A DNA stretch of 38,635 nucleotides from an uncultured Opitutia bacterium (lineage in GTDB: Bacteria; Verrucomicrobiota; Verrucomicrobiia; Opitutales; Opitutaceae), in the NCBI GenBank assembly GCA_903830425.1, contig CAIKTR010000167.1, forward strand, positions 1-38,635. The letters are read 5' to 3'. The notes beneath the pieces are model-generated. The model was not told where the DNA came from, did no database searches, and worked only from the letters and a program-made list of their open reading frames with translations. Below, one piece after another: positions 23,479-31,185 of the stretch. The position numbers were made by a program, and so were the translations under genes. How positions within the stretch are numbered: position 1 is the stretch's first letter; each line of letters opens with the position of its first letter.

Positions 23479-23967
23479 TTACTGCACGATCAGCACACCC
23501 TTCATCCCCACCTGGAAATGGGCGGGGAAGCTGCAGAGGAACGGGTACTGGCCGGGGGTCGACGGGACGGTGAACGTCACCTCGCCCGACTTGCGGGGCC
23601 CGAGCAGTTCAATGTGCGCCAGCACCTGGCCCGCCAGCGCGGCGGGTAAATATTCGGTCTCCTTGGCGAGGGTCGCGGCCTTGGCGTAGGCTTCCAAATC
23701 GGAACCGGCCTTGAGGAGGATCCAATTGTGGCCCATGACCTCCTTCGGCTGGGTGCCGAGGTTGGTCAGGACAACCGTGATTTGCTCGCCGGCCTTGGCC
23801 TCGATGGTGGCGAGGCTGTACTTCATGGTGTCGCCGGCCGTGATCTCGATCAGGCGCGGGCCGGCCGGGACGGTGGCGGCCGTGGACGGGGCGGAGGAGT
23901 CCTTCTGACCGCAGCCGGAGGTGGCCAGGGCGATTAGGGCGGTGGTGAGGAGGAGGCGGAGTTTCAT
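23479..23967 (-). CDS. Auracyanin/azurin-like blue copper lipoprotein
   Basis: Type 1 copper protein of 162 residues, exported as a lipoprotein (signal MKLRLLLTTALIALATSGC, Cys19). The copper ligands are His80 (VMGHNWIL), Cys145, His150 and Met155 (PFLCSFPAHFQVGMKG). The Cys-x4-His-x4-Met spacing and the 65-residue gap from the first histidine match auracyanin more exactly than azurin (x4, x3) or plastocyanin (x2, x4). It would carry electrons in the periplasm, plausibly to the caa3 oxidase encoded immediately to the right. It is divergent from coxB and ends at an intrinsic terminator. The ATG at 23965-23967 is required for the signal peptide. Confidence 0.9.
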   Translation of the reverse strand: MKLRLLLTTALIALATSGCGQKDSSAPSTAATVPAGPRLIEITAGDTMKYSLATIEAKAGEQITVVLTNLGTQPKEVMGHNWILLKAGSDLEAYAKAATLAKETEYLPAALAGQVLAHIELLGPRKSGEVTFTVPSTPGQYPFLCSFPAHFQVGMKGVLIVQ

Positions 23968-24174
23968 GGGCGGCGAATATCTGGCGATCGCTCGCCGGAT
24001 GCAACCGGTTCCGCCTGAAAAAAGTGCCGCGTGACCCATCCGGAGCCCGGCCAAGATATGCGCCTAATATGGCAATTTTTGCGGAATAGGGCTTGAAATG
24101 CCGGCGGGTTCCAAAAGTGTTTCTCCTCGGTCCGAATCAGCGGTCCCTCCCTCCCCCTCCTCCCGACTGCCTCC
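23968..24174. promoter_or_regulatory. Divergent region, blue copper gene / caa3 oxidase operon
   Basis: 207 bases between divergent starts. The central part is AT-rich (CCAAGATATGCGCCTAATAT and GGCAATTTTTGCGGAATAGG at about 24051-24090) and includes a TAATAT hexamer at 24065-24070. GCCA..ATAT and ATATGGC form a loose inverted repeat around it. This is the likely promoter zone for the oxidase operon, and possibly for the copper protein. No strong -35 is seen. Confidence 0.4.
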
Positions 24175-25422
24175 ATGCGTTTGAATTCCCTGCTCTCCCC
24201 CCTCCCTGGCTGGGGCCGCGCCGCGCTTGCGCTGGGCGCCACGGCGCTCCTCACGGGCTGCGACCTGAACTTTTGGCGGATGGACGGCCACCAGTCGACG
24301 CTGGTGGTCGACGGACCGGTCGCCCGCAGCCAGCTCGGCGTGTTCTACGTCACCTGCTGGGTGACGTTCTCCATCTTTCTCGTCGTCGGCGGCGTGCTGG
24401 CCTACGCGACGTGGAAGTTTCGGGCCCGGACGGCCAGCGAGGAGCAGGCCGTGCCGGCGGAGCAGGGCCATGGCAACCCGCTGATTGAGCTGGGCCTGAT
24501 CGGCGCGTCCGTGCTGGCCCTGGTGATCATCGCCATCCCGACCCTCCGGGCCATCTGGTACACGGCGGACGTGCCGGTCGCCGACAAGGCCAATGCCTAT
24601 GAGGTAAACGCCACCGGGCTCCAGTGGTGGTTCCGCTTCGAGTATCCGGCCGAGCAGATCCCGGGCAGCGGCCCGCTGCTCACCAGCAACGAGCTGGTGA
24701 TTCCGGCCGGCCGGCCGGTGCGGATCAACCTGCGCGCGGCGGACGTGATTCACAGTTTCTGGATTCCGAAGCTGGCGGGCAAGGTCGACATGATCCCGAA
24801 CCGCGGGAACTCCCTGTGGCTGCAGGCGGATGCGCCCGGCTACTTCTGGGGCCAGTGCGCCGAGTACTGCGGCGACTCGCACGCCGTGATGCGCTTCCGG
24901 GTGATCGCCCTCGGGCCGCGGGAATTCAACGACTGGGTCAACCGGCAGCTGGCGCCGGCCCGCACCGTGGCCCCCGCCGACGCGGGCGCGTCGCCGGCCC
25001 CGGCCGCCGTGGTGCGCACCACTTGGCAGCGCAACGAGAAGGGCTGGACGGAGCAGTTTGAGCGGGACCCGCTCGCCGCGTGGCGCGCCCACCAGCGGCC
25101 GGAGCAGGCCGAGTCCCCCGCCCTGATTGCCCAGGGTCGCGCCCTGTTCCAGTCGAAGACCTGCTTCACCTGCCACGTGGTCCGCGGCCAGATGGCGGGC
25201 GGCAGCAGCGCCTATCCCGACCTGACCCACCTCGGCTCCCGCACGACGCTCGCGGCCGGCCTGCTGGAGAACAACACCGAGCAGCTGGCCCGCTGGATCG
25301 CCCATCCGGATCAGGTCAAGCCCGGCAACAAGATGTATGCCCTCGGGTATCTCCCGAACAACATCCGGCTCACCGCCGGGGACGTCGCCGCCCTCACCGC
25401 CTATCTGCAAAGCCTGAAATAA
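24175..25422 (+). CDS. coxB: Cytochrome c oxidase subunit II with fused cytochrome c (caa3 type)
   Basis: Electron-entry subunit of the terminal oxidase, 415 residues. A lipoprotein-type signal (ALLTGC, Cys29) precedes two transmembrane helices (about 57-80 and 104-126) and the cupredoxin CuA domain. CuA ligands are His193 (VIHSFW), Cys228, Glu230, Cys232 and His236 with Met239 (GQCAEYCGDSHAVM). A linker (about 260-310) leads to a C-terminal cytochrome c domain with CFTCH (Cys330, Cys333, His334) and a probable Met387 ligand (KMYALGYL). This makes the enzyme caa3-type, dependent on the ccsA/resB system encoded 8 kb away. coxA begins seven bases after the stop. Confidence 0.95.
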   Translation: MRLNSLLSPLPGWGRAALALGATALLTGCDLNFWRMDGHQSTLVVDGPVARSQLGVFYVTCWVTFSIFLVVGGVLAYATWKFRARTASEEQAVPAEQGHGNPLIELGLIGASVLALVIIAIPTLRAIWYTADVPVADKANAYEVNATGLQWWFRFEYPAEQIPGSGPLLTSNELVIPAGRPVRINLRAADVIHSFWIPKLAGKVDMIPNRGNSLWLQADAPGYFWGQCAEYCGDSHAVMRFRVIALGPREFNDWVNRQLAPARTVAPADAGASPAPAAVVRTTWQRNEKGWTEQFERDPLAAWRAHQRPEQAESPALIAQGRALFQSKTCFTCHVVRGQMAGGSSAYPDLTHLGSRTTLAAGLLENNTEQLARWIAHPDQVKPGNKMYALGYLPNNIRLTAGDVAALTAYLQSLK

Positions 25423-25428
25423 TCCCCC

Positions 25429-27363
25429 ATGGACGCCACGGTTCACTCCCCCCACCCGGCCGCCGCCCGGTCCCTGCTCTTCTGGCGCCCGACCGCGCCG
25501 ACGGGTCTCGCCGGCTGGCTGACCACGGTCGACCACAAGAAGATCGGCTTCCTCTACGGCCTGTTTGCGCTGGCCTTCCTGCTGGTCGGCGGCAGCGAGG
25601 CCCTGATGATCCGGCTGCAGCTGATGGTGCCGAACAACACGGTGCTGACGGCGCAGCAGTACAACACCATGTTCACGATGCACGGCACGACGATGATCTT
25701 CCTCGCCGTGATGCCGCTGGGCGCCGCGTTCTTCAACATCATCATGCCGCTGCAGATCGGGGCGCGCGACGTGGCCTTCCCCCGGCTGAACGCCTTCTCG
25801 CTGTGGACCTTCGTGGCCGGCGCGATCATCATCAATGTCGGCTGGTTCCTCCCCGACGGGCCGCCCAACGCCAGCTGGGTCGGTTATGCGCCGCTCACCT
25901 CCAAGCTCTACAGCCCGACCCACGCGACGGACTTCTGGGTGCTCGGGCTCCAGATGCTCGGAGTGGCCTCGATCGCCGCGGCGCTGAACTTCATCGTCAC
26001 GATCATCAACCTCCGCGCGCCCGGCATGACCATGATGCGGCTGCCGGTCTTCACCTGGATGACGCTGATCACCTCCTTCCTGATCATCCTCTCCTTCCCG
26101 GCGATCACGATCGCGCTGGTGGAGGTCATGATGGACCGCCAGTTCGGCACGAACTTCTTCGAGGTCTCGAACGGCGGCATGCCGATCCTGTGGCAGCACC
26201 TGTTCTGGATCTTCGGCCACCCGGAGGTCTACATCCTGATCCTGCCGGCGATGGGCATCATCTCGGAGATCCTGCCGACGTTCTCGCGCAAGGCGCTCTT
26301 CGGCTACCCGATCGTGGTCTTCTCCGGCGCCTGCATCGGCTTCCTCGGGTTCACCGTCTGGAGCCACCACATGTTCACCACCGGGATGGGCACGGTGGCG
26401 ACGGCCGCCTTCTCGCTCGCGACCATGGCGATCGCGGTGCCGACCGGCGTGAAGATCTTCAACTGGATCGGCACGCTCTGGGGCGGGCACCTGAAGATGC
26501 GCACGCCGATGCTCTTCGCCCTCGGCTTCATCTGGATGTTCATGATCGGCGGCTTCTCCGGCGTGATGCACGCGGCCGCCCCGGCGGACGCCCAGCAGCA
26601 GGACAGCTACTTCGTCATCGCCCACTTCCACTACGTGCTGATCGGGGGCTCGATCTTCGCGCTGCTCGCCGGCATCCAGTACTGGTTCCCCCTGATTGTC
26701 GGCCGCCAGGTCAGCGACGACTGGGGCCAGCGGTCCTTCTGGGTCATCTTCGCCGGCTTCAACGTGACGTTCTCCCCGATGCATTTCCTCGGGCTGAACG
26801 GCATGCCCCGCCGCACCTTCACCTACGACGGCAACATGGGCTGGAACACCGCCAACTACGTCTCGACGATCGGCGCCTTCATCCTGGGCCTCGGCATCGC
26901 GCTCTATTTTGTGGTGATCATCCACGCGTATTTTCGGGGCCGGCCGGCCGGGCGCGACGTCTGGGACGGACGGACCCTGGAGTGGTCGCTGCCCAATCCG
27001 CCGCCGGAGTACAACTTCCGGGTCATCCCGACCGTGCACGCCCGCGACGCCTTCTGGTATGAGAAGCAGCACCCGGAGGAGGTCGCGCGGGAGGCCTCCG
27101 CCCACGCCCAGGATGAAGCGGCCCACGGCGGCATCCACATGCCGTTCCCGTCCATCTATCCCTTCGTGGCCAGTGTCGGGGTGCTGATCGGGGCGTTTGG
27201 CGCCTGCTATCACCACCTGCCCGGGTCGCTCCTCGGCGGCGGCGTGCTCCTCGCCGGCATCTACCTCTGGTCGATGGAAGGTGCCGAAGGGTACCATCTC
27301 CACCTGGATGCGGCCGGTCAGCCGATCGCGGACCCGTCCGCGGACCCGTCCGCCAAGCCCTAA
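25429..27363 (+). CDS. coxA: Cytochrome c oxidase subunit I (caa3 type)
   Basis: Catalytic subunit of 644 residues holding heme a and the heme a3-CuB centre. Ligands line up with classical enzymes: His85 (FTMHGTTM) and His401 for heme a, His399 for heme a3 (AHFHYVL), and His264, His313 and His314 for CuB. Tyr268 in GHPEVYILIL is the cross-linked tyrosine. The GHPEVY form and YxxG helix indicate an A-type oxygen-reducing oxidase. About 100 extra C-terminal residues add two more helices (about 578-620), as in Bacillus-type CtaD. The tail contains a tandem 12-base repeat (27328-27351) encoding ADPS repeats. It is followed by coxC after 13 bases. Confidence 0.97.
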   Translation: MDATVHSPHPAAARSLLFWRPTAPTGLAGWLTTVDHKKIGFLYGLFALAFLLVGGSEALMIRLQLMVPNNTVLTAQQYNTMFTMHGTTMIFLAVMPLGAAFFNIIMPLQIGARDVAFPRLNAFSLWTFVAGAIIINVGWFLPDGPPNASWVGYAPLTSKLYSPTHATDFWVLGLQMLGVASIAAALNFIVTIINLRAPGMTMMRLPVFTWMTLITSFLIILSFPAITIALVEVMMDRQFGTNFFEVSNGGMPILWQHLFWIFGHPEVYILILPAMGIISEILPTFSRKALFGYPIVVFSGACIGFLGFTVWSHHMFTTGMGTVATAAFSLATMAIAVPTGVKIFNWIGTLWGGHLKMRTPMLFALGFIWMFMIGGFSGVMHAAAPADAQQQDSYFVIAHFHYVLIGGSIFALLAGIQYWFPLIVGRQVSDDWGQRSFWVIFAGFNVTFSPMHFLGLNGMPRRTFTYDGNMGWNTANYVSTIGAFILGLGIALYFVVIIHAYFRGRPAGRDVWDGRTLEWSLPNPPPEYNFRVIPTVHARDAFWYEKQHPEEVAREASAHAQDEAAHGGIHMPFPSIYPFVASVGVLIGAFGACYHHLPGSLLGGGVLLAGIYLWSMEGAEGYHLHLDAAGQPIADPSADPSAKP

Positions 27364-27376
27364 CCCCCCTGTTTCC

Positions 27377-28222
27377 ATGAGCAGCACTGCCGCCACCGGC
27401 GCCCTCGATCACCACCACGATCACACGACCCGCACGGGCATCCCGAACAAGAAACTCCTCATGTGGGCGTTTCTGGCCTCGGACTGCATGTTCTTCGGGT
27501 CGCTGATTTCCACCCACCTGATCTACCGGCTGCACCCGCCCCCGGGCAATCCCTCGCCCCGGGACGTGTTTGACATCCCGCTCACCTCCTTCTCGACGTT
27601 CATCCTGCTGATGTCGTCGCTGATGATGGCGCTGGCGGTGAACGCGATCCAGAAGGGCAATCTCCGGAGCATGCGCTTCGCGCTGCTCACGACGATTTTC
27701 TTCGGTGCGACGTTCCTCGGCTGCCAGGTGTTCGAGTTCACCCACTTCGTGAGTGAAAAGCACCTGACGATCACCAACAGCATCCTCGGCACGACCTTTT
27801 ACACGCTGACCGGCACGCACGGCACGCACGTGGCGATCGGCGTGCTCTGGCTGATCCTGATGTATGTGCGGTCGTTCAAGCCCGCCGACCCCGGCGCGCA
27901 CCGCGGCTGGTTCCTGCGCAACCTCCTGCACGTCGCCGCCGTCACCGGCCTGGTGCTGAGCGCCCTCTTCACCGTGCTGGCCGTGGTCCACACGCTGGAG
28001 ACCGGCGGCACCGCCGCCGCCTTCGCCGGCCAGCATTTCGCCCTGCTCGCCGCCCTGGTCGTGACCACCGGGGCCAGCCTGGTCCTCGCCCGGCCGAGCG
28101 GCCCGGTCGAGTTCGGCCCGGCCCACGCCATCGATGTCGAGTCCATGGGCCTGTACTGGCACTTCGTCGACATCGTGTGGATCGTGATCTTCACCGCCGT
28201 CTACCTGCTCGAATACCTCTGA
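27377..28222 (+). CDS. coxC: Cytochrome c oxidase subunit III
   Basis: Inner-membrane subunit of 281 residues with about seven helices and a His-rich N-terminus (LDHHHDH). Family signatures are KKLLMWAFLASDCMFFGSLI, FEFTHFVSEKHLTI, and LTGTHGTHVAIGVLWLILMY. The C-terminal GLYWHFVDIVWIVIFTAVYL is the strongest subunit III motif. It supports stability and proton uptake by subunit I and carries no metal. The ATG at 27377 follows coxA by 13 bases; the longer open frame overlaps coxA out of frame and is not used. An insertion of about 40 residues before the last helix contains an additional hydrophobic pair (VAAVTGLVLSALFTVLAVVH and FALLAALVVTTGASLVLA). Confidence 0.94.
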   Translation: MSSTAATGALDHHHDHTTRTGIPNKKLLMWAFLASDCMFFGSLISTHLIYRLHPPPGNPSPRDVFDIPLTSFSTFILLMSSLMMALAVNAIQKGNLRSMRFALLTTIFFGATFLGCQVFEFTHFVSEKHLTITNSILGTTFYTLTGTHGTHVAIGVLWLILMYVRSFKPADPGAHRGWFLRNLLHVAAVTGLVLSALFTVLAVVHTLETGGTAAAFAGQHFALLAALVVTTGASLVLARPSGPVEFGPAHAIDVESMGLYWHFVDIVWIVIFTAVYLLEYL

Positions 28223-28229
28223 CCCCACC

Positions 28230-28604
28230 ATGAGCACCCCCGCCGCCTCCACCGTCCCTGCTCCCGTCCCCGCCGCCGGGGAGAACAAGTTCCAGATCTA
28301 CCTGCGGATCGCGATGCTGCTCGCCGTGATCACCGGCGTGGAAATCGCGGTCATCGGCCTGCCCTTCACGCCGTGGCTCCTGATTGGAACGCTGGCCGTG
28401 CTCTCCCTCGTGAAGTTCATGTACGTCATCTTCTGCTTCATGCACCTGCGGTGGGACAAGGTCTTCTGCACCGTCCTGTTTTTTATCGGGCTGGTGATCG
28501 CCGGCGCCACGATGTGGGCGCTGCTCAAGCTGTTTAGCACGCCCGAAAGCATCCCGCTGTCGGTCGCGGTCCAGGCCCTGACCGGCTCCGGGCGACTCGC
28601 CTGA
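28230..28604 (+). CDS. Cytochrome c oxidase subunit IV family protein
   Basis: A 124-residue membrane protein with three helices (about 28-46, 51-71, 79-99). The hallmark of prokaryotic COX4 proteins is visible as VKFMYVIFCFMHLRWDKVF. A Pro/Ala-rich N-terminal tail precedes the first helix. Such subunits stabilise the oxidase and contain no cofactors. It starts seven bases after coxC and is the last structural subunit before ctaG, which follows after 73 bases of GC-rich sequence with weak hairpin potential. The function is assigned from the motif and operon position. Confidence 0.88.
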   Translation: MSTPAASTVPAPVPAAGENKFQIYLRIAMLLAVITGVEIAVIGLPFTPWLLIGTLAVLSLVKFMYVIFCFMHLRWDKVFCTVLFFIGLVIAGATMWALLKLFSTPESIPLSVAVQALTGSGRLA

Positions 28605-28677
28605 GCGGGCCGGCTCCCCCGCCTGGCGGCGGCGGGGAGGAGGGCGCCCCCCATCGGCCGAGGCCGCCGTTTTTCCC

Positions 28678-29463
28678 ATGATCGACTGGACCCACTGGCA
28701 CAACGAACCCTACCTGGTGGGCGGGCTGGTGCTGCTGGGCTGGCTGTGGGCCGTCGCGGCGGGGCCGCTGCGCAGCCGGTGGGCCCCGGGGACGGCCTTT
28801 CCCCGCCGGGCGGCCTGGTGCTTCTACTCCGCGCTGATCCTGTTCTACCTCGCCGTGGGCTCGCCGCTGGACCAGATCGGCGAGCGCTTCCTCTTCAGCG
28901 CGCACATGTTCCAGCACCAGCTGCTCATGTATCCGGTGCCGGTGCTGTTCCTGTGCGGGCTGACCGACTGGATGGTCGACGGGCTGCTCGACCGGCCCGG
29001 GCTCCGCGGACTGCTGCGCCGGCTGCTCAGCCCGCTCGGCTGCGGCACGGTGGCCACGCTCGTGATCGGCGTCTGGCACGTCCCCTCGCTCTATGAATGG
29101 GCCCTGCAGGACAAGGTCGTCCATGTGCTCGAGCATCTCTCCTTTTTCACCGCCTCGGTCGTTTTCTGGTGGCCGCTGCTGAGCCCCTCGCGGGCCTATC
29201 CTCCCACGGGCTACGGCAGCCAGATGCTGTACCTGTTCTGCCTGGAGATCACGATGACCCCCCTGTTCGCGTATGTGACGTTCTCGCCGGACGTGCTCTA
29301 CCCCACCTACGAGTTTGCCCCGCGGCTGGTGGCCGATTTTGGCGCCGGGGAAGACCAGTTGCTGGCCGGGGTGATGATGAAGCTCGTCAGCATGGGGGTC
29401 TCGATCCTGGCCTTCGGCGTCAGCTTCTATCGCTGGAGCAAGACTCACCGCGACAACGGTTAA
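28678..29463 (+). CDS. ctaG: Cytochrome c oxidase assembly protein CtaG (caa3-type)
   Basis: Polytopic membrane protein of 261 residues with about seven helices, matching the CtaG_caa3 family (distinct from the COX11-type CtaG). Conserved segments are FLAVGSPLD-like LAVGSPLDQIGERFLFSAHM followed by FQHQLLMYPVPVLFLCG, GVWHVPSLYEWAL and LEHLSFFTASVVFWWPL. Conserved membrane histidines (AHMFQHQ, WHVP, LEHLSF) suggest a copper-handling site. In Bacillus the homologue is needed for caa3 activity, presumably CuB assembly. It follows the oxidase subunits on the same strand and most likely belongs to their operon. Start at ATG 28678 (MIDWTHWHNEPYL). Confidence 0.92.
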   Translation: MIDWTHWHNEPYLVGGLVLLGWLWAVAAGPLRSRWAPGTAFPRRAAWCFYSALILFYLAVGSPLDQIGERFLFSAHMFQHQLLMYPVPVLFLCGLTDWMVDGLLDRPGLRGLLRRLLSPLGCGTVATLVIGVWHVPSLYEWALQDKVVHVLEHLSFFTASVVFWWPLLSPSRAYPPTGYGSQMLYLFCLEITMTPLFAYVTFSPDVLYPTYEFAPRLVADFGAGEDQLLAGVMMKLVSMGVSILAFGVSFYRWSKTHRDNG

Positions 29464-29626
29464 CGCTATATTTTGCCTTCAGTTCGTGATCCGCTCCATG
29501 AGGGGATCCGGGGCGTAGAGCAAGATATGCACAGTCTCTGCCAATCGGAGCGGAGCCAGGTCCGGGCGGGGTTGCTAGAGTCTGTCACCGCAATCCACCC
29601 CCCCTTTGATCGCCACCCCCGACGCC
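29464..29626. other. Intergenic region between ctaG and the 49-residue ORF
   Basis: 163 bases containing no gene I can support. The first 10-15 bases are AT-rich (CGCTATATTTTGCC). GATCC and GGATC flank an 11-base centre at about 29489-29509, a weak inverted repeat. A promoter for the small ORF and hemN could lie here, but no hexamer pair stands out. A short overlapping frame reads as low-complexity translation and is not called. Confidence 0.35.
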
Positions 29627-29776
29627 ATGAACCTCCTTCCCCTCCTTCTTACCGCCAGCGTCTGCCTCCTGTTCTCCCTCGCCGTGTATTTCCTGCGCGA
29701 GCGCCTGCAGCAGTCCGGGCGTAGTCCGGTTTCTCCGGCGGCGGTAAATGATCTTCCGTTTGATCGTGCGGCCTGA
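29627..29776 (+). CDS. Small membrane peptide upstream of hemN (CcoS-like size and position)
   Basis: ATG at 29627 opens a 49-codon frame ending TGA at 29774-29776. The product begins MNLLPLLLTASVCLLFSLAV and continues YFLRERLQQS, giving one N-terminal transmembrane helix, a basic stop-transfer segment and a short polar tail ending LPFDRAA. Size, topology and position directly before hemN recall CcoS/FixS, which maturates cbb3 oxidases and is often near hemN and fnr. The diagnostic SGQFDDL motif is absent, so the family call is withheld. Its stop codon overlaps the 5' arm of a hairpin that ends just before the hemN start, so it may be translationally coupled to hemN. Confidence 0.5.
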   Translation: MNLLPLLLTASVCLLFSLAVYFLRERLQQSGRSPVSPAAVNDLPFDRAA

Positions 29777-29810
29777 ATAGGCTGAGTGCAGCCTATTCGT
29801 CCGTGATCAA
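29760..29810 (+). promoter_or_regulatory. Hairpin leader overlapping hemN start codon
   Basis: A perfect 9-bp stem, GAATAGGCT (29775-29783) with AGCCTATTC (29790-29798), encloses a GAGTGC loop. It is nested inside TTGATC (29760-29765) and GATCAA (29805-29810), a further complementary pair overlapping the hemN GTG codon (29803-29805). No Shine-Dalgarno sequence or T-run is visible. The stem lies between the stop of the 49-residue ORF and the hemN start, fitting translational coupling or structure-gated initiation. The TTGAT/ATCAA words also resemble separated FNR half-sites, but the spacing is wrong for one FNR box. Confidence 0.55.
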
Positions 29811-31173
29811 CGTCAACCTCGACCTCGTCCGCAAATACGACATCTCCGCCCCCCGCTACACCTCCTATCCAACGGCGGTGGAGTTTCGGGACTTTGCGTC
29901 ACCGGCGCCCTTGCTGGCGCACCTTGACCGGGCCAACCAGGACGCGAGCCTGCCGCTCTCGCTCTATTTCCACCTGCCGTTCTGCGAGACGCTGTGCTGG
30001 TTCTGCGGCTGCACCACGGTCATCACGCTGAACCGCCAGTCGTCGGACACCTACCTCGACTACCTGGAGAAGGAGATCGCGCTGCTGGCGCCGCGGGTGC
30101 ACCGCGGGCGGCGCGTGGTCCAGCTCCACTACGGCGGCGGCACCCCGACGTTTTTCCAGCCGCCGCAGCTGGCGCGGCTCGCCGCGCTCATCCGCCAGAA
30201 CTTCGTGCTCGATCCCGAGGCGGAGCTGAGCGTCGAGGTCGATCCCCGCCGGCTGTCGCACGCGCAGGTGGTCGCGCTCCGCGAGAGCGGGTTCACCCGC
30301 GCCTCGCTCGGGGTGCAGGACTTCAACCCGCAGGTGCAGGAGGCGGTCCACCGCATCCAGCCGCGCGCCATGACGGAGCAGGCGATCAACTGGCTCCGCG
30401 CCGAGGGGTTCACCTCGCTCAATCTCGACCTGATCTACGGCCTGCCCTACCAGACGGTGCCCTCGTTCACCGACACGCTGGAGCAGGTGCTGGAGCTCAA
30501 CCCCGACCGGCTGGCGGTCTTCAGCTACGCCCACGTGCCGTGGATGAAGCCCGCGCAGAAGATCCTCGAGCGGGAGTCCGCCCTGCCCTCGCCCGAGACC
30601 AAGCTGGCGATGCTCAAGCTCATCACCGAGACCCTGACCAGCCGGGGCTACGTCTACATCGGCATGGACCATTTTGCCAAGGAGACCGACGAGCTGGCGG
30701 TGGCGCAGGCCGCGCGCACGCTCCAGCGCAACTTCCAGGGCTACAGCACGCGGGCCGGGGTGGAGATCCTCGCGTTCGGCATCTCCGCCATTTCCCAGAC
30801 CCCGCACAGCTACCGGCAGAACCACAAGACGCTGGAGCCGTACTACGCCGCGCTCGACCGCGGCGAGGTGCCCGCCCTGCGCGGGCGGGAGCTGACCGAG
30901 GAGGATGCCCGCCGGCGCGAGCTCATCATGCGCGTCATGTGCCACCTGCAGCTCGACTACGCGGCGCTCTCGCGCGAGTTCGGCTATGATTTCGCCGCGC
31001 GCTACGCCACGGAGCTGGCGCGCCTGCGGCCGCTGGCGGACGACGGCCTCGTCGAGCTCACGGCGGAGGGGCTCCGCGTGACGGAGCTGGGCCGGCTGTT
31101 TCTGCGCAACATCGCCGTGTGCTTCGACGCCTACTACGCGCCGGAGGCCAAGCGGCATTCCCGCACCGTTTAA
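29803..31173 (+). CDS. hemN: Oxygen-independent coproporphyrinogen III oxidase
   Basis: Radical SAM enzyme converting coproporphyrinogen III to protoporphyrinogen IX without oxygen. The 456-residue length and the N-terminal NLDLVRKYDISAPRYTSYPT are those of true HemN rather than HemW. The cluster cysteines are Cys61, Cys65 and Cys68 in FCETLCWFCGC, followed by HYGGGTPTF and GVQDFNPQVQEAVHRIQP. The C-terminal HemN domain covers roughly 370-450. The GTG at 29803 is effectively forced: an in-frame stop lies at 29761, no ATG or TTG intervenes, and the conserved N-terminus begins at once. A hairpin sits immediately before it. hemG follows after 12 bases. Confidence 0.95.
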   Translation: MINVNLDLVRKYDISAPRYTSYPTAVEFRDFASPAPLLAHLDRANQDASLPLSLYFHLPFCETLCWFCGCTTVITLNRQSSDTYLDYLEKEIALLAPRVHRGRRVVQLHYGGGTPTFFQPPQLARLAALIRQNFVLDPEAELSVEVDPRRLSHAQVVALRESGFTRASLGVQDFNPQVQEAVHRIQPRAMTEQAINWLRAEGFTSLNLDLIYGLPYQTVPSFTDTLEQVLELNPDRLAVFSYAHVPWMKPAQKILERESALPSPETKLAMLKLITETLTSRGYVYIGMDHFAKETDELAVAQAARTLQRNFQGYSTRAGVEILAFGISAISQTPHSYRQNHKTLEPYYAALDRGEVPALRGRELTEEDARRRELIMRVMCHLQLDYAALSREFGYDFAARYATELARLRPLADDGLVELTAEGLRVTELGRLFLRNIAVCFDAYYAPEAKRHSRTV

Positions 31174-31185
31174 CCCCCCGCCGCC

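Noticed and set aside
27328-27351. Tandem 12-base repeat near the end of coxA
   Set aside because: Only two copies, encoding ADPS repeats in a variable C-terminal tail; likely slippage without function.
24064-27396. Very long (1110-codon) open frame antisense to the oxidase genes
   Set aside because: It is the shadow of coxB, coxA and coxC. Its translation is Arg/Gly/His/Glu-rich with no domain, while the sense genes have complete catalytic motifs. Long antisense frames are expected at about 70% GC.
28605-28677. GC hairpin between the subunit IV gene and ctaG as an operon-splitting terminator
   Set aside because: Pairing is bulged and there is no T-run directly after the stem; ctaG most likely stays on the oxidase transcript.
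29760-29810. TTGATC...GATCAA as an FNR box
   Set aside because: FNR sites have a four-base spacer (TTGAT-N4-ATCAA); here the words are nearly 40 bases apart with a hairpin between them.
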